From: Asparagopsis taxiformis
Taxonomy: Eukaryota > Rhodophyta > Florideophyceae > Bonnemaisoniales > Bonnemaisoniaceae
Direction of reading: 5' to 3'
Length of the DNA stretch: 64,000 nucleotides
Assembly: GCA_030407315.1 (NCBI GenBank)
Contig: JALQPE010001702.1
Location: 62,001 to 126,000 of the forward strand
Below, one piece after another: positions 38,934 to 49,107 of the stretch (position 1 is its first letter; every line of letters begins with the position of its first letter). Made by a program: the position numbers and the translations under genes. A model generated the notes under the pieces. That model made no database searches. It was not told the origin of the DNA and saw nothing but the letters and a program-made list of their open reading frames with translations.

Positions 38934-40661
38934 TCAGATTTGTCGCTTGCGTGAAATCACTTTCCATCGTCGTTGACACTGCGCGTCGGTACGACCGTCC
39001 ATTTCGCGCGCGACGTCGGCCCACTTGCCGACGCCGATTCGCTGCACCGCGCGTTGCAGTTTGACGTCCTCCTCGCATATCCAGCCGCGCCGTTTCACTC
39101 GTTCGTCCAGACAATTCACCCATTTCTCGCGACATTGCACGTCATTTCGTGTGCCGACTTTCTTCGCTACTTGCGTCCAGACGCGATTCTTGCCGCCGCC
39201 GCCACCCTCTTCGCGCACCTGCTCCATTGCCGCTTTCAGTTTCTCCACCTCCGCCTCGCTCCATTTTCCTACCCGTCGTCCAGTGTCGACCCGTTTCACG
39301 AATCGGTGCATACACTGTTGTCCGTTCCATTTCCCGCTTCCCATCATCAGTGCCACCCGTGCCCAATCACCGCGTCCAACCGCCCCGACCGCTTTGGCTA
39401 GCAACTCGTCCTCCGCTCCAGTCCACTTTTGTCGCCCGCTCCGTAGCTCCCCGTCTTTCAGATGCCTCCAACGTCGCAAACACTGTAGCGCTGTCCGTCT
39501 TGGCAGCGCATCCGCAACGTACCCCCAACCCTTCTCCCTACCCTGCCGTACTGTATCATCTTCCTCATCCGTCCAGTCCTTTTCAGCCTCCAGCCATGGT
39601 GCCTCCCGATTCAAATAGCGACACATTAGATCCTCGCTCGATCTCCGTCCCAAACGCCACCCGTCCGTCCGAACAATCATCTCCCATTTGTCGCTATCCC
39701 AGCCCTCCACAATTTCTTTCAGCCTATCACTATCTCTTACCTCTTGTTGCGACTCCATTGCACTATCAGCTCCAACTCGGTCCATCACTATACTTTGCAA
39801 AACTTTTCGTTCTCGCATTGTCCACTCTTGTCCTGCGCATCCAAACGCTCTCACAAGCTGCATGCGATTAGGTGCTCCCCGTTGCATCAGCTCTCTTTTA
39901 TCGTCATTACTCGGTTCCTCAACAGCTGCATGTCTCGACCCCATCTTTGTAGCACCGACACCAAAATACGATGTTCCAAACTTGCGCACCCCCGCATGCT
40001 CAAACACCCCAGCAGTCCGTAAATGACGCTCCTCACGAACCGCTTCTTCGTGAAGAACAAACCCATCCGTCTCATCTAGCAGTCCCGCCCACGCATCGCT
40101 GCGTCCAGCCTGTCGCGGCATAAATTCTGACACCTTTTTCGTTACGTCCGCTAGTGCATGCTGCTTGCTCTGCATTTCGTCCACCATCGCATCGATTCGA
40201 GCACATTCCGCATCAAGAGCAGCTTCGAGCTGTTCGTTCTGCGCGAGCACATGCTGTAGATGTACACGCCATTCCGCATCATGCATTCCACCGCTCGGTG
40301 ATTCCGCACCACGACCAGCGTCAGACTGTGCCGATTCTGTCCCCACAGTTTGTCGCAATTTTTCGAAAAACTCTTCGTCAGCACTGTCGTCCCCTTCTTT
40401 ACGCACCTCACTATCTCCACCATTCTCGTCATGTCCTGGTAGACCTGAGATTTCTGACAGAGCACAGCTCACAACATCGAATAATTCTTGGTGTAATCTA
40501 GTGGGCACGAATGATATCAAGTTGCCAACCGTTTCATACATTGCATCATAGTCTTCGCCATCAACATGACCTACCAGTTCGTCCAGTCCTTCTCCAGACA
40601 AAAGTTCTATGTCATGGCTGACTGCAAAGTGGCGAACCGCGTCGATGATAACGGAAGTCAT
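38934..40661 (-). CDS. SNAPC4: SNAPC4-like Myb-repeat protein
   Basis: Codes for 575 residues. The N-terminal half has an acidic region and a coiled-coil-like stretch ('HVLAQNEQLEAALDAECARIDAMVDEM'). The C-terminal half holds one degenerate and four clear Myb repeats, with start Trp and recognition-helix signatures: 'DWTDEEDDTVRQ...ALQCLRRW', 'KWTGAEDELLAK...GQQCMHRF', 'KWSEAEVEKLKA...DVQCREKW' and 'GWICEEDVKLQRA...DAQCQRRW'. More than three Myb repeats at the C-terminus, after such an N-terminus, fits the large subunit of the snRNA-activating complex, which binds the proximal sequence element of snRNA promoters. A plant-type 4R-Myb regulator is the alternative. Intronless. Confidence 0.78.
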   Translation of the reverse strand: MTSVIIDAVRHFAVSHDIELLSGEGLDELVGHVDGEDYDAMYETVGNLISFVPTRLHQELFDVVSCALSEISGLPGHDENGGDSEVRKEGDDSADEEFFEKLRQTVGTESAQSDAGRGAESPSGGMHDAEWRVHLQHVLAQNEQLEAALDAECARIDAMVDEMQSKQHALADVTKKVSEFMPRQAGRSDAWAGLLDETDGFVLHEEAVREERHLRTAGVFEHAGVRKFGTSYFGVGATKMGSRHAAVEEPSNDDKRELMQRGAPNRMQLVRAFGCAGQEWTMRERKVLQSIVMDRVGADSAMESQQEVRDSDRLKEIVEGWDSDKWEMIVRTDGWRLGRRSSEDLMCRYLNREAPWLEAEKDWTDEEDDTVRQGREKGWGYVADALPRRTALQCLRRWRHLKDGELRSGRQKWTGAEDELLAKAVGAVGRGDWARVALMMGSGKWNGQQCMHRFVKRVDTGRRVGKWSEAEVEKLKAAMEQVREEGGGGGKNRVWTQVAKKVGTRNDVQCREKWVNCLDERVKRRGWICEEDVKLQRAVQRIGVGKWADVAREMDGRTDAQCQRRWKVISRKRQI

Positions 40662-40936
40662 AATTAACAGCTGAAGCCAACTCGTCTCAAACTAGCTAGA
40701 CAATGCTTTTGAGTGAAATTTCGATTTAGATCATATAAATCATGTGACGGTTTCAAGTTGTCTGGAAGATTACGGACCTTGTACTGTACCTGCGATGCAA
40801 AGCGTGGTGACGTCCACCTCCAGTACCGCAATTACCCATTTGGGTACTCCGCGTATCTTTACGTCAAGGACAGCAAATAGGATGACTTCATCCTCCCGTC
40901 GTGTTGTTAGAGTTAGTACTGACTAGGAGTACATTC

Positions 40937-41841
40937 TTATTCTCTATACGCAAGCATTTTCCCCTCTATTCGGGCAGCAATCTCGGCAGCTGTCGCGTTC
41001 TTCCCATAAAACTCTGAAAAATTCCCCTTTGGATCCATGAGATAGGTGATGATGGAATGGTCCACTAGATAATCATCTCCGCTTGTCTCGTCTTTGCTAA
41101 AGTACACGCGGTAGCTCTTCGCAGTAGCCTCAACCTGATCCATGGAACCACTAAGCCCAATAAAGCCTGCGTGGAAATTCTTCGCATACTCATCTGAGCG
41201 AGCAGGGGAGTCTCGCTCCGGGTCAATGGAAATGAAAACAGGAGTTAATGTATATGTATCGTCACTTCCTATTGTACGTCCGTGTTTCTGCAGGATCTGG
41301 AGAGCTTCGGACAGTTTAGTGAGTTCCTCTGGACAAATATCCGGGCACATTGTAAATCCAAAGTAAACGATAGACCAACGCCCGAGAAGCTGCTGTTCGG
41401 TAAACACTTTTCCGTCTGCATCAACAAGCTCAAAAGGCCCTCCGATTGCGGCTTTACCGACAGTTTTTGGGCGCATAATATCTGGAGAACAAATTGCATT
41501 CAATGAAAGAGTTAGACCTCTAGTTGAAAAGAGACCGCGCAGAAATAAGATATAGACCTGAGCAGCACATTGGAATGAAAGTTATATGTGGATCGCATTG
41601 TGCACTGTTTTGAAGACATACCTTCTATTCGACGTTGTTTCTCAATGCTGTAGTAGGCAAGACCACCAGTTCCAAGTCCGCAAAACACTGCTAGAGCTTT
41701 CCATGTAATTGGGCCTTGTGGTGTAGCGGCTGATGATGTCGCAGATTCCGAGGCTTTCGACGCTATCAACCTTCTTTGTGACGTTCCTAGAGCAGGTATG
41801 CGGCGCACTGCTCTAGCGAATTTCGATACGTTCCGGAGCAT
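40937..41841 (-). CDS. SCO1: SCO1/SCO2-type copper chaperone of cytochrome oxidase, two exons
   Basis: Exons are 41622-41841 and 40937-41481 (254 residues). The 140-nt intron has donor GTATGT and acceptor TCCAG. A mitochondrial presequence (Arg/Ser-rich, no acids in the first 30 residues) is followed by one membrane span (about 47-63) and a thioredoxin-like domain. The copper site is 'TMCPDICP' (Cys119 and Cys123) with the distal His at 'VDHS' (about 215). SCO proteins, anchored in the inner membrane and facing the intermembrane space, deliver copper to the CuA site of COX2. Head-to-head with COX11, with 323 bases between start codons. Confidence 0.96.
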
Positions 41842-42164
41842 GATTCGTGTCTTTGCTTAATGAACGGGAGAGGTTGATTCCGTACTAATCGGGAAGTACA
41901 ATGGAAAGCGGAGTTTGTGTCGGGGTCATATGAGGGTAAGAATCCACGTCACTTGAAAGAAAAGAAATTCCATATCTTGTGGATTTCAATTGTACGGCCA
42001 AATCCAATCCTTCATCCCAAATCATTAAATATTCTCAGGAAGTCTTGGATCGTGTGAGTGTCCACATCTTTGTTGCAACTTCTCGAACACCTCCTCTTCA
42101 GTGTCGATCCTTAGGACGCCGACATCCCACACTCGGGAAAATCCTTTGTATTTCCAATAAATCC
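41842..42164. promoter_or_regulatory. Bidirectional region between SCO1 and COX11
   Basis: This 323-base spacer separates two start codons for copper chaperones of the same enzyme. Part of it is an open frame continuous with COX11 but lacking an ATG, so it is read as 5' UTR. A shared promoter is inferred from function and spacing. Confidence 0.55.
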
Positions 42165-42983
42165 ATGCAGAGCGGCATATACGCACGAGCTGGGGCAGCA
42201 TATGTTCGTTTGAGACCACATCAACTTGTCAGATCCTTCAATAAGGTGCAATGCGTTAGTCCGTCTTTGGTGAGAGCCCCATCGACAGGCTCAGGGCTAA
42301 GATGGAATTCGTCACGGTCTAACGTTGGATCTCGACCACGAGGTAGTGCATCCAGAACACCTGAACGAGAGGCGCAGATTCGTGAACGAAACAAAAGCTT
42401 TGCAGCGTGGATGCTTGCCATAGCGCTAGGAACGGTGGGTCTTTCGTACGCATCTGTTCCGCTCTATCGCGTCTTCTGTCAGGTTACTGGATTTGGAGGC
42501 ACTGTACGACGAGTTGACGATGAGGATAATGATGGATTCCTAACCGCAATCGATGAAACTAAGGTAGTTGAGGGGCGTCCTATCACCATTCGTTTCAATG
42601 CCGATGTTTCTGCTAAAATGCCGTGGCGATTCACACCGATGCAGTCGGAGATTGTGGTTCTTCCAGGCGAAACAGCTCTTGCATTTTACGTTGCTAAGAA
42701 TAAATCCGCAGAACCGATTACCGGAATCGCTACTTACAATGTGACACCAGCCAAGGCAGGTATCTATTTCAACAAGGTACAGTGTTTTTGTTTTGATGAG
42801 CAACGACTGAAGCCTGGCGAAGCATTGGACATGCCCGTGTTCTTCTTCATCGACCCTGAATTCGCTGAGGATGAGGCAATGGCTGATGTGAAGGATATCA
42901 TGCTATCCTATACATTTTTCAGAGCTGAGGATGTCACACCGGAACAATTACAGCAGGCACAAGCTCTAGCAATGGGCTATTGA
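42165..42983 (+). CDS. COX11: Cytochrome c oxidase assembly protein COX11
   Basis: Codes for 272 residues. The ATG at 42165 gives an Arg-rich presequence without acids; the frame is open further upstream but has no ATG. One membrane span (about 79-97) ends in 'VPLYRVFCQVTGFGGT', the family signature with the conserved Cys105. The intermembrane-space domain has 'MPWRFTP' and the copper-binding 'YFNKVQCFCFDEQ' (CFCF at about 207-210). COX11 delivers copper to the CuB site of COX1. Length fits the family. Single exon. Partner gene SCO1 lies head-to-head. Confidence 0.97.
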   Translation: MQSGIYARAGAAYVRLRPHQLVRSFNKVQCVSPSLVRAPSTGSGLRWNSSRSNVGSRPRGSASRTPEREAQIRERNKSFAAWMLAIALGTVGLSYASVPLYRVFCQVTGFGGTVRRVDDEDNDGFLTAIDETKVVEGRPITIRFNADVSAKMPWRFTPMQSEIVVLPGETALAFYVAKNKSAEPITGIATYNVTPAKAGIYFNKVQCFCFDEQRLKPGEALDMPVFFFIDPEFAEDEAMADVKDIMLSYTFFRAEDVTPEQLQQAQALAMGY

Positions 42984-43078
42984 ATCTTCAACAATATGCG
43001 CAACTTTATACCAAACAGTTCCTTTAAATATCTGTTGTACAATACAAATCTTGACCACAACCATGAAAAGTTACAGTA

Positions 43079-45847
43079 TCAAGACTCCAAAACTGAAACA
43101 GACTCATCCAATTTCGATAGAAGCTCATTTGCATCGTGGTGGAGTGCTGCTGCTGCGTCCTCTCGAAGCGCTCTTTCAAGCGCTGCGTCAACCAGGATAC
43201 GATGTAATCTATCTCGAAGGTGAGGGATCTTCATTTCTGAACCAAGAAGAGGTACGAGGCGCACTGGGTCTACCTTTCCGCCAGCGGGACTATCTAACAA
43301 TGCTGCAAGTGTCTCTGCATTCGTCTTGGCGTGTTCAATAAGACGCTCCCAGAGGTCGGTGTCACCATGATCGGATGCAAATTCGATTGCTGCAAATGTG
43401 TCTCCAAGTTCATCTAACAAGATGTCCATAGCTGAATTCAAGTCTCCCATAGTAGATAATACAAATACTCGCTCTTTTGCGAGATGGCCAGTTTTGAAGC
43501 CCTTGGGACCCCCCATTTCCTGCAAAGCTCGATCAAGCGAATAATGCGTGCTTGTCTTAAGGAAGTTATTCAACATACTGACTGTACCGTGATTAACATA
43601 TAATCTGAGGAGTTGATTGTGGTACTTTGGTGCGTAGTCGACATCCATGCGGAACATTGCATGTAAATACATAAAGGTCCACTGAGTATTGTCCACCTCC
43701 CCAAGAATTGGTACCACGGTCTCAGGCGGTAGAACTGTGTCAGGTGCATGAGAGAGGATATCAGTAGCAGCAGTAGGATCAATTTTGTACAAACCAGTAA
43801 TCGTTTCCGGGGATCGCACAGCTTCATACAAATGGTGAGATCGTATATAATCGTACACTTTCGGAGATTGTTCTCGTAAGAGGAGATTGAGGGTTTCATC
43901 ATGTCTTCCAGATAAACCGTACATCATTAGAAGGCCTTCACGTAAGGGCTCTCTATTCTCTGCGGCACCTCTTGACTTACTGTCGGAATTAGAAAGATGT
44001 CCCTCAATTGCCTTTGTTACGGCAGACACACCGAAAACGTCTGCCGGCCAAGTCTTCAATACATCTAACATGACAACAGGATCGCTCGCAGCAAGCTCGA
44101 CAAGAATTCCATTGTACATATCTTCTGCAAGGCGCGGCTCATACGTTGGGATCACAGGAGCTAAAATAGCAAGTTTATCGAGTTTGCGGAAGTTTTCAAT
44201 CCAACGTTCCCAACGCTTCTTTCGTTTTTGCATAACTTTCTCGCGGCCCCGAAAACCCACAGAAGGGCTAGTCGAAGTAATAGTCTCCGGGAGGACCGCA
44301 GCGAGTCGGGTATAGTTGCCAGACTCAACTAGAGAATCCAGAAACTGCTCTCCAACATCTTCGATGGAAACCTCGGCACGACGCAAACTGCCTCCTGGTG
44401 CACATTGTGCAATTTGTAGAGCATCTGAAAACCTGTTCTGCCCGAGTAACCATTGAACTTTCTCCGCGATATTCAACGACCTCACATAAGTCACGTCTTG
44501 GTTTGGCAAGTTTCCGTCACTTTGTTCAGAGGCTGCTATGTGCTGTGGACTTGTATGGCCAACGACAAGAACCAAGGGGTCTCCCCCCGGAATGGTAACA
44601 AGATCTCCGTCTGTGAGTTTCTCGTATTTCATCTGCATGTGCTTTATGCTATCTCCAGTCTTCGGGGAAACGAGATGAACCATGATACCATGTGCAGGTG
44701 TTCCAAGTAGCGCGACGATATCTTCTCCGAAGGGAACGAGGGAAAGTAGAGGCGACTCATCGTTTACATTTGACGGAAAATCAGCCACGTCTTGGTCAAA
44801 CTGTGTTGCTTGTATTGGAAGGTCAGCTGTGGGTAGGGCAGAGCGTTCTAGGCGGAATTTAATGTCAATGTTTCTCACTGGTTTATCTCCACCAGGGGCA
44901 GCAGCAGTGTGTGGACCTATTTGGACAATGCGTCCACCAGAAGGCCAAGTGATGTACGCAAGGACTGTTGATTCACCATGTGGAGAAACCTCGCCAGATT
45001 CATCAATTTCCATGAAGACTTTCGTCTTCTTAACCCATTGGATTGGCGAGTGAAGACCACTTTTTGCTGAAACGTCCCGCACATTATCGCCAGAATTTTC
45101 AAGCTCCAAGTCATTTGAGTTTTCCGGATCAGGCTCCACTGGAGAAGTGGCCGGCCGGGTGGATGATGGTTCAGGGGAAGAACTTTGATTTTCCAGTGCA
45201 GATCGTGCGGGTGATGTTGTCGATGGGGGAGCTACAACACAGACGGCTCTATTAAACCTGGTATCAAAAATTCGAACGGCGCCTTCCGTTGCAACGGCAA
45301 GTAGAAACTCGGACCAAGCAATTGCTGAAACTGGACCTAAAGATCCGTCCTCCAGTACTGATTCTGAGCCTCCAAACCAACCGGCAGTGAAAAGAAACAC
45401 TTTTCCAGCTCGATCCGCCCACGCGATACGATCGCCAAACCTTGGCTTGCCGAAGCTCGGGTCTACGGCAACAGCCACAACGCCAGAAGTTGACTGTTTG
45501 GATATTACAAGTGTGGATGAAGAAAGCATTGCACTATTGGAGGCGGACGAAGGCCCTGTAAAGAGACGAGCTGCGCGAATTGTGCCATCTGTCGAAGCAG
45601 TTACTGCAATTTCATCGAGTGCTTGTCCGCCACCTAATGCCACAGCTGATATCGCTGATGGGTGGAGTTGCGGCTGAGAGTCTAAGGGGTTCCCAAAGAC
45701 ATCCAAGAGGGATAGCGTACCATCAGCATGGCCGAGGAGGACAAATTTAGCAGAGGTTGCGACAGCGGTTACGCGCTGAGGGGCAGATGTTGGGGTCTGG
45801 AGGTGGATTGTGGCAAATTTGCCAGTTGAGAAGGCCGGCTCTTGCAT
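43079..45847 (-). CDS. VPS41: VPS41-like HOPS tethering subunit, without a RING finger
   Basis: Codes for 922 residues. The N-terminal half is a WD40-type propeller ('FVLLGHADGTLSLLDVFGNPL', 'IAVTASTDGTIRAARLF', 'LLAVATEGAVRIFDTRF') interrupted by an acidic Ser/Pro-rich insert (about 210-265). The C-terminal half is an alpha-solenoid with the VPS41/clathrin-repeat pattern: 'YDYIRSHHLYEAV', 'LNNFLKTSTHYSLDRALQ', 'RVFVLSTMGDLNSAMDILLDELGDTFAAIEFA' and 'MKIPHLRDRL'. VPS41 acts in HOPS, tethering late endosomes and AP-3 vesicles to the vacuole. Animal and plant VPS41 end in a RING-H2 finger; here the chain stops just before it, 95 bases from the COX11 stop. Intronless. Confidence 0.87.
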   Translation of the reverse strand: MQEPAFSTGKFATIHLQTPTSAPQRVTAVATSAKFVLLGHADGTLSLLDVFGNPLDSQPQLHPSAISAVALGGGQALDEIAVTASTDGTIRAARLFTGPSSASNSAMLSSSTLVISKQSTSGVVAVAVDPSFGKPRFGDRIAWADRAGKVFLFTAGWFGGSESVLEDGSLGPVSAIAWSEFLLAVATEGAVRIFDTRFNRAVCVVAPPSTTSPARSALENQSSSPEPSSTRPATSPVEPDPENSNDLELENSGDNVRDVSAKSGLHSPIQWVKKTKVFMEIDESGEVSPHGESTVLAYITWPSGGRIVQIGPHTAAAPGGDKPVRNIDIKFRLERSALPTADLPIQATQFDQDVADFPSNVNDESPLLSLVPFGEDIVALLGTPAHGIMVHLVSPKTGDSIKHMQMKYEKLTDGDLVTIPGGDPLVLVVGHTSPQHIAASEQSDGNLPNQDVTYVRSLNIAEKVQWLLGQNRFSDALQIAQCAPGGSLRRAEVSIEDVGEQFLDSLVESGNYTRLAAVLPETITSTSPSVGFRGREKVMQKRKKRWERWIENFRKLDKLAILAPVIPTYEPRLAEDMYNGILVELAASDPVVMLDVLKTWPADVFGVSAVTKAIEGHLSNSDSKSRGAAENREPLREGLLMMYGLSGRHDETLNLLLREQSPKVYDYIRSHHLYEAVRSPETITGLYKIDPTAATDILSHAPDTVLPPETVVPILGEVDNTQWTFMYLHAMFRMDVDYAPKYHNQLLRLYVNHGTVSMLNNFLKTSTHYSLDRALQEMGGPKGFKTGHLAKERVFVLSTMGDLNSAMDILLDELGDTFAAIEFASDHGDTDLWERLIEHAKTNAETLAALLDSPAGGKVDPVRLVPLLGSEMKIPHLRDRLHRILVDAALERALREDAAAALHHDANELLSKLDESVSVLES

Positions 45848-46324
45848 TGCGGGCGATGGACGGGGTTACATGTGCGGGAGTAGACGCATGGCGCACTCCG
45901 CCGGACGGCAATGGCTTGAACTTGATGAAGGAAGAGGATGGAGGCATTTGGAAATCGGAGATTGATAGCGTGCTGGACACCTGAAAGCGCATACGTGGAT
46001 GTACGGTAGAGTGGGCGTGTAGGGTTTGTTGGTTTCGATAAGCTGTAAGCTTTGGCGTACATGATGGGCAAGATGATTGGATGGGATCCAATCGCATAAA
46101 ATTTAGTTGATTGACGATGTGTTGAATTGTGACTCAACACTGATCAGCTCAGCTACACTGCCAGTCTCATTCACGGGCCGCTGCTACGCTTGCAACGACT
46201 GCACCTGAGATGAATCCATGATGAGTGCAATTGTTCTTCATAAGCACGGGTTAGCATCTCGGCCGAACTAAGTTAGCTCCGCCAATGAACGCTACCACTG
46301 TTGCAACAACCCAATTGTAAAGCC
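45848..46324. promoter_or_regulatory. Divergent region between VPS41 and ERO1
   Basis: About 480 bases with no gene; should hold both promoters. No repeated or palindromic element of note was seen. Confidence 0.45.
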
Positions 46325-47842
46325 ATGAAACAATTTGCGTTACTTCTGTTGTTGCTCTTCCTGGCAACACCAATTCTCGGCAAAACGGCCGTCTTCAAGC
46401 CGCAACCCACCTGTAAAGACGTGGGCACAATCGACAAATCCCTCAATTTGCGCATCAACCAACACCTTCAATCTCTCCTGATCAACTCGACTTTTCTTTC
46501 CGTATTCAAGGTTGCTCTCGAAAACGATTGCCCCTTCTGGCAGGAAAATGGCCAATGCATGATGCGTGAATGCACCGTTTGCAACTGTCCAGACCAGGAC
46601 GTGCCACCCGCCTGGCGTCAAGACTCTGACTCTAGTACCGGGTGTCCACAACCGCAAGACAGCCCCAAACCCTCAAACCAGCTCAACAACGTCGACCGAT
46701 CCCTCACAGGGCTCGGCGAACTTGTCGGTCCGCCCGTATGGCAAACCTCCGATACGCACGTCTGGACTGTCCAAGATGATGACTCCAAAATGGTGTATGT
46801 CGATCTTCGCAAAAATCCAGAGCGCTTCACTGGATATTCTGGCGAAAGTTCACGCCGTGTATGGCGCGCCATTTATCTGGAGAACTGCTTCTCGTTTTCA
46901 GCTGGGTGCAGTTCCGGCATATGTGGGCCGGAAACTTGTAAGGAGGAACGTGTGTTGTATACGTTGATTTCAGGACTGCATGCGTCAATCAGCATGCACA
47001 TTGCGAAAACGTATTTGTTTGGAGATCGCTGGGCGACCAACTTGCAAATTTATCGTGATCGTGTTCGTAACCCGAAAGGACGTGTTGAGAATCTTCATCT
47101 AGCGTACGCGATCGTCATGCGCGCAGTTTCTAAGGCATCAGCGACGCTTCATCCTAACAACTATTCTTACGTGACTGGTAATGATGACAACGATCGCTTC
47201 ACACAGCGTGGCATGGCAAGATTGTTGGATTTTCCAATGTTGCAACCCGGATGTGAAGACCGCCTGTTTGATGAGTCAGATATGTTTCTACAGAATCGAG
47301 CGAAGATGTTTCCAGAATTCCGTGGCGCTTTCAGGAATATCAGCATGATCATGGATTGCGTCGGATGTGAAAAGTGCAGATTGTGGGGCAAGTTGCAGTT
47401 TCTTGGGTTGGGTACTGCGCTCAGGATAATTTTTGAAGATGACATGCCAGAGTTGCAGCGAAATGAGGTTATAGCCCTTGTGAATCTTTTCTACAAGCTT
47501 TCTTCTAGTGTAAGGTGGGTTGATCAGATGGAAAAGACTATTCAGAGTGAAGCGAATATGTGGAGCAGGTTTGGTGCTATGATAGCTGTCCTCGGAATTT
47601 TCCTATTATCCGCTTGTTTCAGGAGGAATAGAGATGCGACGAGCCCAACAGTGGCAAATGACACAAAAGATGCAAAGAGTTCGGAGAAGATCAAGCCGGA
47701 CGCAAATGGAGAGAAAAGTGAGGTTTCAACACTCTCCAGCTCGGAAAACCCATCAGGCGAGGGCAAGAACGAGGAAACATCGCAAGAGCTAACACCAAGA
47801 AGGTCGGAGCGACTGCGACGGAGGAAGGCAGTTCCTTCGTAA
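46325..47842 (+). CDS. ERO1: ER oxidoreductin ERO1 with a C-terminal membrane anchor
   Basis: Codes for 505 residues from the ATG at 46325, which opens a signal peptide (KQFALLLLLLFLATPILG). ERO1 marks include the shuttle-cysteine region 'CPFWQENGQCMMRECTVCNC' (about 68-87), the FAD-binding region 'YVDLRKNPERFTGYSGE' plus 'VWRAIYLENCF', and the active-site pair in 'DCVGCEKCRLWGKLQFLG'. ERO1 re-oxidises protein disulfide isomerase and passes electrons to oxygen via FAD. Near the end 'FGAMIAVLGIFLLSACF' is one membrane span, followed by a Glu/Ser/Lys-rich tail of about 80 residues ending in a basic cluster. Human ERO1 lacks such an anchor. Intronless. Confidence 0.95.
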   Translation: MKQFALLLLLLFLATPILGKTAVFKPQPTCKDVGTIDKSLNLRINQHLQSLLINSTFLSVFKVALENDCPFWQENGQCMMRECTVCNCPDQDVPPAWRQDSDSSTGCPQPQDSPKPSNQLNNVDRSLTGLGELVGPPVWQTSDTHVWTVQDDDSKMVYVDLRKNPERFTGYSGESSRRVWRAIYLENCFSFSAGCSSGICGPETCKEERVLYTLISGLHASISMHIAKTYLFGDRWATNLQIYRDRVRNPKGRVENLHLAYAIVMRAVSKASATLHPNNYSYVTGNDDNDRFTQRGMARLLDFPMLQPGCEDRLFDESDMFLQNRAKMFPEFRGAFRNISMIMDCVGCEKCRLWGKLQFLGLGTALRIIFEDDMPELQRNEVIALVNLFYKLSSSVRWVDQMEKTIQSEANMWSRFGAMIAVLGIFLLSACFRRNRDATSPTVANDTKDAKSSEKIKPDANGEKSEVSTLSSSENPSGEGKNEETSQELTPRRSERLRRRKAVPS

Positions 47843-47946
47843 TGATTCTCGTTCTAGACAAATTACGATATCATTATCAGTGTAGCTATGTACATACCAT
47901 TCAGATACAGCAGATATCTCATTATAACAGTCGTCACAAAGAAACT

Positions 47947-49107
47947 TCACAGAGATGCGTTGGTGTCCAAAATGCGATGGCTAGTTGCCATAATTGCCAT
48001 ATCGAACGCAATGAGATCCCTTTTATTCGCACCGAACGTTGTTGAAGAAATCCGTGTTTTCGCTTCTGCAAGCGTCTTAATGGCATCGCGGACATTCACC
48101 TTCTTGTAAAGCTTAAAATCTTCCTCCTTTGCGATTACATACCATCCCATGATCAACCCTGTTAATAGGGCTGGTACAACAGCATTCACTCTCCTCTTAT
48201 CTGACTTGACTGCAAGAAAATGTTTGAGCAACTCCGAAAGCCCAAAATGTGGACGGGTAGTGCTTTCATATACCTTGTACCTCTGTACGAGAACCATTCT
48301 ACACGCTGTATGCTTCATCTCGGCATCCTGAATACTAGTAATATACGGACCGAGCAACTCTGGCTTTTCAAGCGCCATATTCATATAAACCGTACTTAGC
48401 CTTGTAATAACATCTCGTCGAATCACCTCTGTCTGCACACCGAAATAAACTGTGTAGAACTGTTGCAATCCCTTGAGAACAAATGGGGCAATCCGGTCTA
48501 TAGTCCTTGGCAGAATATCCACCAGCGGTGCAAGAAACGCTGGTCGATCATGCGAAACGGCATCTGAAATCATAGCAGCAGTCTCTGGGTGCTTCGAACA
48601 AGCCTCTGCCATATACGAAAGCGCCATAGCGAGATTATTTTCTCGGATCTGTGGAAGCGGATCACGCTCTTTGCAGAACTGCAATCTTTCGCATTGCGCT
48701 GTATAATACTCTTCTGCATCCCCAGCGCCAGGTCCTGCGTCAGCGTAGAAAATAAGTACGGGTGAAGTGGGGATCAATGGGTCACCACGGGCAGCGGTCT
48801 GCAGAAAATCTAACAGGATGGAGCGAATTTTTGGATGGGTTGTCAGCGGCGTGAAGCCGAATGAGGCGCCGGGATTTTGCGAAGGAAGCGCAAGACAGGC
48901 ATTGAGAGCGTCGCGTGCTGATACGGCTTCGTCACGTGTTGCGGCACGAAGCAATAGGGAGAACAGACCACGGAAAAGAGCGGGTGGCAGCGGTGTGTTC
49001 GGTGATGTGCAGGTTTCGCGAAGTATCCAACGCAGTGCTAGCTCTGGGGCCAGGTCGGATAAAAGTTGCATAGCCAAATCAACATGATGAGAATTATTCA
49101 CAGACAT
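47947..49107 (-). CDS. Unknown alpha-helical protein
   Basis: Codes for 386 residues with an ordinary composition and the codon use of neighbouring genes, so it is probably real. It is predicted all-helical, with HEAT-like leucine patterns ('ALFRGLFSLLLRAATRDEAVSARDALNACLAL', 'HPKIRSILLDFLQTAARG', 'FLAPLVDILPRTIDRIAPFVLKGLQQFY'). A conserved-looking C-terminus ('VNVRDAIKTLAEAKTRI' to 'LIAFDMAIMATSHRI') follows one semi-hydrophobic stretch ('VPALLTGLIMGWYVIA', about 311-326). There is no signal peptide. I cannot name a family; a solenoid scaffold is only a guess. It is convergent with ERO1 (104 bases) and divergent from Pescadillo. Confidence 0.7.
   Translation of the reverse strand: MSVNNSHHVDLAMQLLSDLAPELALRWILRETCTSPNTPLPPALFRGLFSLLLRAATRDEAVSARDALNACLALPSQNPGASFGFTPLTTHPKIRSILLDFLQTAARGDPLIPTSPVLIFYADAGPGAGDAEEYYTAQCERLQFCKERDPLPQIRENNLAMALSYMAEACSKHPETAAMISDAVSHDRPAFLAPLVDILPRTIDRIAPFVLKGLQQFYTVYFGVQTEVIRRDVITRLSTVYMNMALEKPELLGPYITSIQDAEMKHTACRMVLVQRYKVYESTTRPHFGLSELLKHFLAVKSDKRRVNAVVPALLTGLIMGWYVIAKEEDFKLYKKVNVRDAIKTLAEAKTRISSTTFGANKRDLIAFDMAIMATSHRILDTNASL

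Noticed and set aside
39149..39871. 240-codon plus-strand frame opposite the SNAPC4-like gene
   Set aside because: Antisense shadow of the Myb-repeat coding region, with Pro/Ser/Leu-rich composition typical of such shadows.
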